Assembly: GCA_047632435.1 (NCBI GenBank)
Contig: JBLICU010000007.1
Coordinates: 6,368-70,367 of the forward strand
Direction: 5' to 3'
Source: JAMZMI01 sp047632435
GTDB lineage: Bacteria; Bacteroidota; Bacteroidia; Cytophagales; Cyclobacteriaceae
DNA length: 64,000 nucleotides
Shown: positions 9,026 through 16,929 of the stretch, piece by piece
How positions within the stretch are numbered: position 1 is the stretch's first letter
How the letters are laid out: each line of letters begins with the position of its first letter
Translations under genes and position numbers: made by a program
Notes under the pieces: model-generated
What the model was told of the DNA's origin: nothing
The model's input: only the letters and a program-made list of their open reading frames with translations
Database searches by the model: none

Positions 9026-9796
9026 ATGAAAAAAGTAGTCTTTCATTTTTTGATTTTGGCGACAATCGCAACTGGTTGCAAGGTCTACAAACAAGACATC
9101 ATGTTTCAGTTAAATGAAGAATTTTCTGAAAATGATCTGACAAAAGACATTGATCAAGCCGAGAGGAATTATCGCCTACAGGCCGATGACTTGATTCAGG
9201 TTGATGTTTTCACCAACAATGGCGAGCGCCTTGTGGATCCTAATTCTGAATTTGGTACGCAATCAAACATACAAACTTCACAATTTACGGATCGGTTTCA
9301 ATACCTGATTCAAATGGATGGAACAATCAAATTGCCATTGATCGGCAAGAAAGCTTTGACAAGGTTGACTATAGATGAAGCTGAAAGATTGTTAGAGCAG
9401 GCATACAATGAACATTATGTAGACAGTTTTGTGAAAATCAGGTTACTCAACAGAAGAGTAATTGTGCTGGGTGCGCAAGGCGGTCAGGTGATTCCTATCA
9501 CCAATGAAAATACTACCTTGATTGAAATTTTGGCATTGTATGGTGGAATCAATGTGGGTTCCAAGGCAGCCAATGTGCGTGTGATTCGTGGGGATTTGAC
9601 AAAACCTGAGGTCTTTTATGTGGACTTGTCCACGATTGCAGGTATGCAGCGGACCATTATCGACGTGGAAGCAGGGGACATCATATATGTAGAGCCATGG
9701 AGAAGACCTTGGATTGAATCTTTGAGAGATGCTTCACCCATATTTGGATTTGTGACAAGTGTGACCACTTTGATTATTTTATTTATTACTCTTTAA
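9026..9796 (+). CDS. Polysaccharide biosynthesis/export outer-membrane lipoprotein (Wza-like)
   Basis: The signal peptide ends in a lipobox (LATIATGC), giving a lipid-modified cysteine at about residue 18. The Poly_export motif follows (YRLQADDLIQVDVFTNNGER), then IQMDGTIKLPLIGKKALTRL, an SLBB-like domain near 145-230, and a C-terminal hydrophobic helix (PIFGFVTSVTTLIILFITL). These proteins form the outer-membrane channel for capsular or exopolysaccharide. At 256 residues it is shorter than E. coli Wza but usual for Bacteroidota. It is 14 bp upstream of the tyrosine kinase gene, the usual partner. Confidence 0.9.
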   Translation: MKKVVFHFLILATIATGCKVYKQDIMFQLNEEFSENDLTKDIDQAERNYRLQADDLIQVDVFTNNGERLVDPNSEFGTQSNIQTSQFTDRFQYLIQMDGTIKLPLIGKKALTRLTIDEAERLLEQAYNEHYVDSFVKIRLLNRRVIVLGAQGGQVIPITNENTTLIEILALYGGINVGSKAANVRVIRGDLTKPEVFYVDLSTIAGMQRTIIDVEAGDIIYVEPWRRPWIESLRDASPIFGFVTSVTTLIILFITL

Positions 9797-9810
9797 AGCG
9801 GAATCTGTCA

Positions 9811-12159
9811 ATGAGCAATCAGGAACAAATTAGTGTTGATCGGGATGATGCCCTGAATTCCTTTGATCTGGAGAAGTTCGGGCACATTTTCAAACAAAAT
9901 TTCTTATTCATTATTCTCTTTTTCATAGTTTCATTCTCTACGGCATATCTAGGTTTTATTCGCTGGACAAAACCGATTTACGAATCCACATCTATTCTCA
10001 AACTCGACTTTGAGAGTGAAGCAAAAAGTTTAGGACTAGTCGGCAATGCTGAAGCACTCGACTTGAGCGAATTGTCAGGAGAAATTGAACTTTTGAGATC
10101 TGCCTTATTCTTATCAAGAGTTGCTCAAGTGGTCAATATGGATGTGTCCTATTTCTTTTATGGTAATTTATTGGACGATGAAAGGTATGGCAACAGTCCA
10201 TTTAGGGTTTCACACAAAATCAAAGACTATAGTTTTTATGACAGACCCATTGATTTGGTAATCAAAGATGTGCAAAATTTCGATTTGATTTATACCGCTG
10301 ATGGAAAAGAAGTGAAAACAAGTCATCGTTTTGGAGAAGAACTTCAAACCAAATTTTTCAATTTATTGATTGAAAAAACGGCAAATATGTCAGAGTCCGT
10401 AAAGGGGAGATACTATTTTCTAGTTAATAGCGAAAGAACGCAAACCCGCTATTTTCAGGAAAGTGTTTCGATTCGGCCTGAAAACTTCAATGCGAAGACT
10501 ATTCTTATTTCTATTTTGGACTACAATAAATACAAAGCACGTGATATGATTCAGGCCATAGACACTTTGTATTTGGACTACACCAAGTCTGCTAAAAATC
10601 AGGCGATAGGTCAGAAGATCACGTTTTTGGAGCAACAAATTGGGGAGACTGAATCAAAGCTGGAGGAGTTTGAAAGTTATTTTGAAACTTTCACCATTGA
10701 GAACAAAACGACCAATCTGCAAAACGATATAGCCCGCACCATCTTACAGTTGGATGCCCTTGATTCACAGTCATTTGATTTGAAAATCAGATTGACCGAT
10801 GTGGAAATACTGTTGGAACAACTTCAAAAAGAAAATCCGATTTTGATGAGTCAAAGCCTCGGTTCAAAACTTCCAGAAGAGATCATATCAAGTTTGAAAC
10901 AATACATGGAATTACAAAATGACAGAACCAAAAAGATGGGATCTTACAGCGAAAATACGTTTGTGATTCAGAGCCTGGATATGGAATTGAAGCAGGTGAG
11001 TGCTGATCTGCTCCTGCAAGTGGATGAATATAAGTCCAATCTTCAGACTCGGATCAATAGGGCTCAGGCAAGGAAAAATTCTCTGGAAAGTAGTTTTCTG
11101 TCACTGCCATCCATGGGAACTGAATACAACAAAAAAAGGCGCTTTTATCAGCTTCAGGAAGAATTTTTGCTTTCTCTTCGCAAGTCTAAAATGGAGTTGG
11201 AAATCACTAGGGCTGGAACCGTCACCAATTTTGTAATACTATCGCCTGCTTCCCTACCAGAGATACCAATCAAACCTGAAAAACTGATGGTCTATGGTGT
11301 GGCTCTGTCAGCAGCGTTGGTTTTGTCATTCATTTTTTTACTCTTACAATATTTACTTCACAACAATATTACCTCCTTGCGAGAATTGGAAAAATTGATC
11401 TCTGTTCCCATACTGGGCACACTGCCTCGTTACAATCGTGAGAAATTGCTTCTGACCAAGCTAGTAATTAAGCCGAGCTCCAAATCTGCTTTGAGTGAGT
11501 CACTTCGAACCATTCGTACAAATATGGATTTTATCAATGGAAACAAGAAGAACCAAGTGATCTCTATTACATCGACCATAAGTGGGGAGGGCAAAACTTT
11601 TGTGGCAGTGAATCTGGGAGCCATAGTTGCTTTTTCCAATCAAAAAGTTTGTATTGTTGATTTGGATATGCGGAAGCCCAAGGTTCACACGGCTTTTGGA
11701 GATGAGCCTGGCTCCAATGGTGTGAGCACTCATTTGATTGGTAAATGCAAGCTCGAGGACTGCATTCGACATTCGCCAATTGAAAACCTTGATTATTTAC
11801 CTGCAGGGCCAAATCCGCCAAATCCATCTGAATTGATCATGAATATGGAATATCGACAGATGCTCGACGCACTCACGGAGAAATATGACATGGTCATCCT
11901 TGATACACCTCCCGTAGGGCTTGTGACGGATGCCATTTTATCAATGAAAAATTCAGATATACAGCTTTATGTTATGCGCGCAGATTACTCTAAAAGGTCA
12001 TTTGTGAAGTCTATTGAAAATCTGAAGCAAATGAATCAGTTTCCGCATCTCACTGTGATTTTCAATTCTGTTAAGAACTCGGGCTATGGCTATGATTACG
12101 GCTATGGTTACGGATACGGATACGGATACGGATACTATGATGAATCTAATAAAAGCTGA
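9811..12159 (+). CDS. Polysaccharide co-polymerase / bacterial tyrosine autokinase (Wzc-like)
   Basis: The 782-residue inner-membrane protein controls chain length and export of a surface polysaccharide. A first helix at about 28-50 and a second near 490-515 flank a large periplasmic Wzz region with coiled coil. The cytoplasmic C-terminus is a BY-kinase with Walker A TISGEGKTF, Walker A' VDLDMRKPK, and Walker B VILDTPP. The tail is a Gly-Tyr repeat, the expected autophosphorylation cluster. The gene lies between the export lipoprotein and a PHP-type tyrosine phosphatase, giving a phosphorylation/dephosphorylation pair. All kinase motifs are intact. Confidence 0.93.
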   Translation: MSNQEQISVDRDDALNSFDLEKFGHIFKQNFLFIILFFIVSFSTAYLGFIRWTKPIYESTSILKLDFESEAKSLGLVGNAEALDLSELSGEIELLRSALFLSRVAQVVNMDVSYFFYGNLLDDERYGNSPFRVSHKIKDYSFYDRPIDLVIKDVQNFDLIYTADGKEVKTSHRFGEELQTKFFNLLIEKTANMSESVKGRYYFLVNSERTQTRYFQESVSIRPENFNAKTILISILDYNKYKARDMIQAIDTLYLDYTKSAKNQAIGQKITFLEQQIGETESKLEEFESYFETFTIENKTTNLQNDIARTILQLDALDSQSFDLKIRLTDVEILLEQLQKENPILMSQSLGSKLPEEIISSLKQYMELQNDRTKKMGSYSENTFVIQSLDMELKQVSADLLLQVDEYKSNLQTRINRAQARKNSLESSFLSLPSMGTEYNKKRRFYQLQEEFLLSLRKSKMELEITRAGTVTNFVILSPASLPEIPIKPEKLMVYGVALSAALVLSFIFLLLQYLLHNNITSLRELEKLISVPILGTLPRYNREKLLLTKLVIKPSSKSALSESLRTIRTNMDFINGNKKNQVISITSTISGEGKTFVAVNLGAIVAFSNQKVCIVDLDMRKPKVHTAFGDEPGSNGVSTHLIGKCKLEDCIRHSPIENLDYLPAGPNPPNPSELIMNMEYRQMLDALTEKYDMVILDTPPVGLVTDAILSMKNSDIQLYVMRADYSKRSFVKSIENLKQMNQFPHLTVIFNSVKNSGYGYDYGYGYGYGYGYGYYDESNKS
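12082..12138 (+). repeat. Hexamer-based Gly-Tyr tail repeat of the tyrosine kinase
   Basis: Nine Gly/Asp-Tyr dipeptide codon pairs in a row end the kinase coding sequence. The last four pairs are perfect copies of the hexamer GGATAC (12112-12135), while the earlier ones differ at third positions. The recent homogeneity of the 3' copies suggests slippage-driven expansion. Changes by whole hexamers keep the frame, so tail length could vary between strains. Confidence 0.8.
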
Positions 12160-12162
12160 GTA

Positions 12163-12185
12163 CCTTTGCGGCTGATTTGCAAAGG
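12163..12185 (+). other. Hairpin between kinase and phosphatase genes
   Basis: CCTTTGC and GCAAAGG form a perfect 7-bp stem over a 9-nt loop. It starts 3 bases after the kinase stop codon and ends 2 bases before the phosphatase ATG. There is no T run, so it is not an ordinary terminator. It could affect translation or processing of the message between the two genes. Confidence 0.5.
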
Positions 12186-12187
12186 CA

Positions 12188-12898
12188 ATGTTCGACTGGA
12201 TAAATTCAAGAAAAAAATTAAATCTTACGGTAGATATTCATTCACATCTATTACCAGGTTTGGATGATGGGGTGAAGTCATTTGATGAGTCTATTGAAAT
12301 TCTTCAAAACCTACAATCTTTTGGTTATAAAAAGGTAATTACGACCCCTCATATTTATCCTGAGGTATATCCAAATACTCCGGCAGGAATTGCAGAACGT
12401 TTTGATATTTTAAGTAAAAAAATTAAAACATATGGAATAAGCATCGAATTGGAATTTGCGGCAGAATATCAAATGGATTCTTTATTTCTTGAAACAATAA
12501 AATCTGATGCGCAACTTTTAAGTTTTGGTGAAGGTTATGTTTTATTTGAAACCTCATTTTATAGCAAGCCATTGATTTTTAACGAGGTAATTTTTGAGCT
12601 TCAGTCCAAAGGGTATACGCCGGTATTCGCGCATCCCGAACGTTACCATTATCTTGAAAAAGATTTGAGTTGGTTGCGTTCATTGCACAGTCAAGGAGTT
12701 AAGCTTCAGGTGAATTTGCCTTCACTTGTTGGAGCTTATGGTGATGGGCCAAAAAAAACGGCCAATCGTCTATTAGATGCATCAATGGTGAGTTTTTTGG
12801 GTTCTGATATTCACCGGGCAAATCAGGTGGGTGTATTGCGGCAGGCATTACAACAAAAAATAAAAGAAAATGTGCTGCTGAACAACAGTCTCCTGTAA
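12188..12898 (+). CDS. CpsB/YwqE-type tyrosine phosphatase (PHP fold)
   Basis: The 236-residue protein starts with a short basic stretch, then the PHP metal site DIHSHLLPGLDDG (about residues 17-29) and further metal ligands in TPHIYPEVYP, FAHPERYHYL, and the late SDIHR. This family removes phosphate from the tyrosine tail of BY-kinases and so controls polysaccharide assembly. Its place directly after the kinase supports that role. No signal peptide is seen, so it acts in the cytoplasm. It appears full length. Confidence 0.9.
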   Translation: MFDWINSRKKLNLTVDIHSHLLPGLDDGVKSFDESIEILQNLQSFGYKKVITTPHIYPEVYPNTPAGIAERFDILSKKIKTYGISIELEFAAEYQMDSLFLETIKSDAQLLSFGEGYVLFETSFYSKPLIFNEVIFELQSKGYTPVFAHPERYHYLEKDLSWLRSLHSQGVKLQVNLPSLVGAYGDGPKKTANRLLDASMVSFLGSDIHRANQVGVLRQALQQKIKENVLLNNSLL

Positions 12899-12994
12899 GG
12901 AGTGCTGTGGATAACTTTTGGTTCTCTTTTTAGGAGACCATAAAAAAAATGGACTAAATTGTTATGTACCTAGTTCTTACTTTAACTGTCATTT

Positions 12995-14398
12995 ATGCAC
13001 GAAGAGTATAAACACAAGGAGGAAAAGGAGTTGATCAGAAGATTTGAAGCGTTCCTCAAAAACAAGGAAGTTCACTACTTCGATGAAGACTCATACCTTC
13101 AGGTAATTACATATTACCAAAATCACGAGAAATTTATTTTGGCTCTAAAGGCCTGTGAGCTTGCTTTGAGTCAATACCCATTTTCTCAGGAGATCATTAT
13201 GGAAAAGGCGGACGTACTCATCCGTTTGGAACGTGCTGATGAAGCTATTGAGGAGCTTGACACTGCTCTCAATTATCATCCGAATGATCCCGAAATCATG
13301 ATCCAGAAGGGCAACATTCATTCACTATTGGCTGAATATGATGAAGCCATTCAATGCTTTGAGGCATCATTGGATTTTGTGGAAGATAAAGATGAAATCT
13401 ATTACAGTATAGGTTTGGCCAACCAGGGATTGGGTAAATACGAACAGGCAGCTGACAACTATAAGCTAGCCATTGAGTACAATATGCTCAATGAAAATGC
13501 CCTCTATGAATTGGCTTATTGCCTTGACATCACAGGAGAGCTTGAGAGCAGCCTTTCTTATTATAATAAATTCATAGATCAGGATCCATTTTCTGAATAC
13601 GCATGGTATAACCTTGGTATAGTTTACAATAAGTTGGAACAATACGACAAGGCAATTGATGCATATGAATATGCATTGGCCATAGATGATGATTTTAGTA
13701 GTGCCCATTTCAATCTGGGTAATTCATACATGAACTTATTCAAGTATGAATTGGCTTTGAAATATTATCTGAAAACTTTGGATCTCGAAGGGCCAAGTTC
13801 TGAAATATATTGCCATCTCGGTGCTGTATATGAAAAATTATTGATTTTTGATAGGGCTATCAAATACTATCAAAAATCAACCAAACTTGATCAGCTGTAT
13901 CATGAAGCATGGTATGGGCTTGGTGTTTGTCTCGCCCTTCAGGAAAAATGGTATGAAGCCATACATTTTTTCAACAAGGCTCTAAAAATCGATCCGGAAA
14001 ATGGATATTATTGGAAGGCCGTGGCGGATGCTGAGTATAAAATGGGGAATATTGTATCAGCTATAGATGCCTATGAGGAGGCTTCCGAGATGGATGCGGA
14101 AAATGCAGAGATATGGTTAGATTGGTCCAACATTTATTACGAGCAGGGAGATTTTGAAAAAGCTCAGGAAGTGATCGAGGAAGGATTGGTTGAATGTCCT
14201 GATGAATCAGAGTTATACTACAGAAGTGTAGTCTACTTGATTGAAGGGGGACGCTATAAAATGGCTGTAAACAGACTCGAAACTGCACTAATGCTAGATT
14301 TCGAAGGACACTTGAAACTATTCGAATTTTTCCCGAAATTGCAGACGCAAAAAGCCTTGTACAAAATTGTAGATCAATACAGAAAAAACAATCTTTAA
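12995..14398 (+). CDS. Tetratricopeptide-repeat protein
   Basis: The 467-residue protein is made almost entirely of TPR units of 34 residues, from about residue 40 to 430. Examples are AWYNLGIVYNKLEQYDKAID and AHFNLGNSYMNLFKYELALK. It has an acidic, hydrophilic N-terminus and no signal peptide or membrane segment, so it is probably a cytoplasmic scaffold. TPR proteins bind partner proteins; the partner here is unknown. It follows the phosphatase after 96 bp and may be a separate unit. Confidence 0.85.
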   Translation: MHEEYKHKEEKELIRRFEAFLKNKEVHYFDEDSYLQVITYYQNHEKFILALKACELALSQYPFSQEIIMEKADVLIRLERADEAIEELDTALNYHPNDPEIMIQKGNIHSLLAEYDEAIQCFEASLDFVEDKDEIYYSIGLANQGLGKYEQAADNYKLAIEYNMLNENALYELAYCLDITGELESSLSYYNKFIDQDPFSEYAWYNLGIVYNKLEQYDKAIDAYEYALAIDDDFSSAHFNLGNSYMNLFKYELALKYYLKTLDLEGPSSEIYCHLGAVYEKLLIFDRAIKYYQKSTKLDQLYHEAWYGLGVCLALQEKWYEAIHFFNKALKIDPENGYYWKAVADAEYKMGNIVSAIDAYEEASEMDAENAEIWLDWSNIYYEQGDFEKAQEVIEEGLVECPDESELYYRSVVYLIEGGRYKMAVNRLETALMLDFEGHLKLFEFFPKLQTQKALYKIVDQYRKNNL

Positions 14399-14463
14399 AG
14401 CAAAACTTAATAAAATTGAATTTTTAATTTTTGAGGCTTGTCGTTACAAGCATAAACCCAACT

Positions 14464-15225
14464 ATGAATTATCATCTTAATAACGTTCCAGAGAGGCCGG
14501 CAAAGCCAAGAAATACAGGATATACCATGGTTATGGACAAAGGTCTGAGCATCAGAGAGACTGAGGACATGATTGAAACCTGTGGCAATTATATTGATAT
14601 TGTAAAATTCGGATGGGCCACTTCTTATCTCACATCAAGGCTGAAAGAGAAAATTGCCTTATTGAAAGAAAATGGTATTCCTTGTTATTTTGGAGGAACA
14701 CTTTTTGAGGCTTTTATAGTCCGTGGACAGTTTGAAGATTACAGAAGATTACTTGATGAGTTTGGGGTGGAATTTGCCGAAGTTTCTGATGGCTCATTAG
14801 AGATGAATCATGATGATAAATGTGATTATATCACCACATTAGCCAAACAAGTGACGGTATTGAGCGAAGTTGGATCAAAAGATGCTGCTAAAATCATACC
14901 CCCCTACAAGTGGATAGAACAAATGCAGACTGAACTTGACGCTGGTGCATGGAAGGTTATAGGAGAAGCTCGCGAAGGTGGAAATGTTGGTCTTTTCAGA
15001 GATTCAGGTGAAGTAAGACAAGGCTTAGTGGAAGAGATTCTAACTAAAATTCCAGAAGAAAAAATCCTTTGGGAGGCACCTCAAAAATCGCAGCAAGTTT
15101 GGTTTATCAAACTCCTTGGTACCAATGTAAATCTTGGAAACATTGCTCCAAATGAAGTGATTCCTCTTGAGACCATCCGTTTAGGTTTGCGAGGAGACAC
15201 TTTTGATCATTTCCTGAATAAATGA
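14464..15225 (+). CDS. Phosphosulfolactate synthase-like protein (ComA family)
   Basis: The family adds sulfite to phosphoenolpyruvate to form phosphosulfolactate, first known from archaeal coenzyme M synthesis. The sequence shows RPAKPRNTGYTMVMDKGLS near the N-terminus, VKFGWATSYL near 50, GGTLFEAFIVRGQ near 80, and EVSDGSLEM near 112, all typical of a ComA TIM barrel. I prefer the ATG at 14464 over an in-frame TTG at 14431, because homologues begin close to this point. No other coenzyme M genes are nearby. In Bacteroidota a sulfonate product, for example toward sulfonolipids, is an inference only. The stop overlaps the next start by 4 bp. Confidence 0.8.
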   Translation: MNYHLNNVPERPAKPRNTGYTMVMDKGLSIRETEDMIETCGNYIDIVKFGWATSYLTSRLKEKIALLKENGIPCYFGGTLFEAFIVRGQFEDYRRLLDEFGVEFAEVSDGSLEMNHDDKCDYITTLAKQVTVLSEVGSKDAAKIIPPYKWIEQMQTELDAGAWKVIGEAREGGNVGLFRDSGEVRQGLVEEILTKIPEEKILWEAPQKSQQVWFIKLLGTNVNLGNIAPNEVIPLETIRLGLRGDTFDHFLNK

Positions 15226-16124
15226 CCCATATTTTTTTGATCCTTAAAGGAATGGCAATGGGAGCTGCCAATGTCATTCCTGGGGTTTCTGGTGGTACCA
15301 TCGCTTTCATTACAGGAATCTACGAGCGATTAATAAATTCACTCAAATCTTTTGATTTTAGGGCAGTCAAGTTACTTTTTTCGGGTAGCTGGAAAGCGTT
15401 TGTTTCGAAGATTGATTTGTATTTTCTGGCTTCAATTCTTTTTGGTATAGCCATTAGTATTTTGAGCTTATCCAAAGTTCTGGAATGGGCTTTTAAGAGT
15501 TACGAATCTCTTACGCTATCTTTCTTTTTCGGATTGATAGTCGCCTCTATAGTAGGCGTGGGCAAGCAAATTTCCAAGTTCAACTTTTCAAATATTGTTG
15601 CCTTGGTGATAGGAGTGGCTATCGCCGCTGGGATTGCCTTTTTACCTCCTGCTGAACCAAACGAGTCGTTTTTATACTTGATTATTTGTGGAATGGTCGC
15701 GATAAGCAGCATGATTCTACCAGGGCTGTCGGGCTCCTATATTTTACTTTTGATGGGTAACTACGTACTCGTTATTCATGCAATAGGTGCGATGGATTTT
15801 AGTATTCTCCTTCCGTTTGCACTTGGCTGTATTGTTGGACTCTTGCTTTTCGCTCAAGTATTGTCCTATCTATTCAAGCACTTCCGTGATTTCACCATAA
15901 GCACACTGACTGGATTCATAGCCGGATCACTTGCTATTATTTGGCCATGGAAAGTCACTCAATATGTGACGCTTGCCTCCGGCAAGGAAAAAGCAGTCGG
16001 TTATTCTTGGTTTTTGCCTGAACTAGATGGATCTTTCTTCTTCGCCTTGGTGCTCGCATTGATTGGCTTTTTGATTGTTTGGCTGATGGAATACATTGCT
16101 TCTCGCAATAACTCAAATATCTGA
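15222..16124 (+). CDS. DUF368 membrane protein, probable undecaprenyl-phosphate translocase (PopT-like)
   Basis: This 300-residue polytopic protein has eight or so hydrophobic helices and the DUF368 signature AANVIPGVSGGTIAFITGIY near the N-terminus. A second internal copy reads MILPGLSGSYILLLMGNY. DUF368 proteins have been shown to recycle undecaprenyl phosphate across the inner membrane for cell-wall and polysaccharide synthesis. ATGA overlap with the ComA-like gene shows tight translational coupling. No functional link between the two is evident beyond that. Confidence 0.85.
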   Translation: MTHIFLILKGMAMGAANVIPGVSGGTIAFITGIYERLINSLKSFDFRAVKLLFSGSWKAFVSKIDLYFLASILFGIAISILSLSKVLEWAFKSYESLTLSFFFGLIVASIVGVGKQISKFNFSNIVALVIGVAIAAGIAFLPPAEPNESFLYLIICGMVAISSMILPGLSGSYILLLMGNYVLVIHAIGAMDFSILLPFALGCIVGLLLFAQVLSYLFKHFRDFTISTLTGFIAGSLAIIWPWKVTQYVTLASGKEKAVGYSWFLPELDGSFFFALVLALIGFLIVWLMEYIASRNNSNI

Positions 16125-16185
16125 TCATATTCTATTCGCGTTACTTTATTTTTGACTCCAGTATTAATTTTTCGAGTCACAGGTT

Positions 16186-16926
16186 ATGCGAAAATTCGGA
16201 TTAATTGGATTTCCATTAGGGCATTCATTCTCCAAAAAATATTTCACAGAAAAATTTCAAAACCTTGGGTTGACTGATCATCAATACGAATTATTTGAAA
16301 TGCCCGATTTGGGTAGTTTCATGGAATTGTGGAATGATTCAGACTTGGTTGGCGTTAATGTGACTGTTCCTTATAAAGAAAAAGTGATGTCATTCATCAC
16401 CCGATTCGACAGGAGTGCCGAAAAAGTAGGTGCTGTGAATGTGATCAAGAAAGAAGCGGATGGATTGGTGGGATACAATAGCGATTATTATGGCTTTAAA
16501 TTATCACTCGAAAAATTCATTGGTATGGGTAGCGATATAAAGCGCGCTTTGATTTTAGGAACAGGAGGTGCCTCCAAAGCAGTAAAAGCTGTTCTGTCAG
16601 ATTTAAATATTGAATACAAAATAATTTCTCGTACAAAGTCAGATAACAATTACACGTATTCTGAATTGATGGAAAATGATTCAATAGTCGCAGACGCAAA
16701 TCTAATTGTCAACAGTACGCCTTTAGGAACTTATCCAAAAGTTGATACATGTCCTGATTTGCCTTACGGCGTGATTGGTACTCATCATTTTTTGTACGAT
16801 TTGGTTTATAATCCTGCCCTGACAAAGTTTTTGTCAGAAGGGTCAAAAAGAGGGGCGGTAGTAAAGAACGGATATGACATGCTGGAACTACAAGCCGAAC
16901 GTTCGTGGGAAATTTGGAATAAATAA
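16186..16926 (+). CDS. aroE: Shikimate dehydrogenase
   Basis: AroE reduces 3-dehydroshikimate to shikimate with NADPH in aromatic amino-acid synthesis. The 246-residue protein shows the substrate site GFPLGHSFSKKYF near 8-20, GVNVTVPYKEKVM with the catalytic lysine near 65, and the dinucleotide loop LGTGGASKAVKAVL near 125. NSTPLGTYP follows, and NGYDMLELQA is at the end. It is slightly shorter than E. coli AroE, as is normal for Bacteroidota. Only 3 bp separate it from uvrB, so the two are probably co-transcribed. Confidence 0.95.
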   Translation: MRKFGLIGFPLGHSFSKKYFTEKFQNLGLTDHQYELFEMPDLGSFMELWNDSDLVGVNVTVPYKEKVMSFITRFDRSAEKVGAVNVIKKEADGLVGYNSDYYGFKLSLEKFIGMGSDIKRALILGTGGASKAVKAVLSDLNIEYKIISRTKSDNNYTYSELMENDSIVADANLIVNSTPLGTYPKVDTCPDLPYGVIGTHHFLYDLVYNPALTKFLSEGSKRGAVVKNGYDMLELQAERSWEIWNK

Positions 16927-16929
16927 ACA

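Noticed and set aside
11430..11827. Overlapping minus-strand frames inside the tyrosine kinase
   Set aside because: Several compete with each other and with the well-supported kinase frame; none shows a known motif.
12899..12950. Terminator after the phosphatase gene
   Set aside because: The GGTTCTC/GAGACC stem has a bulge and is followed by A rather than T on the plus strand.
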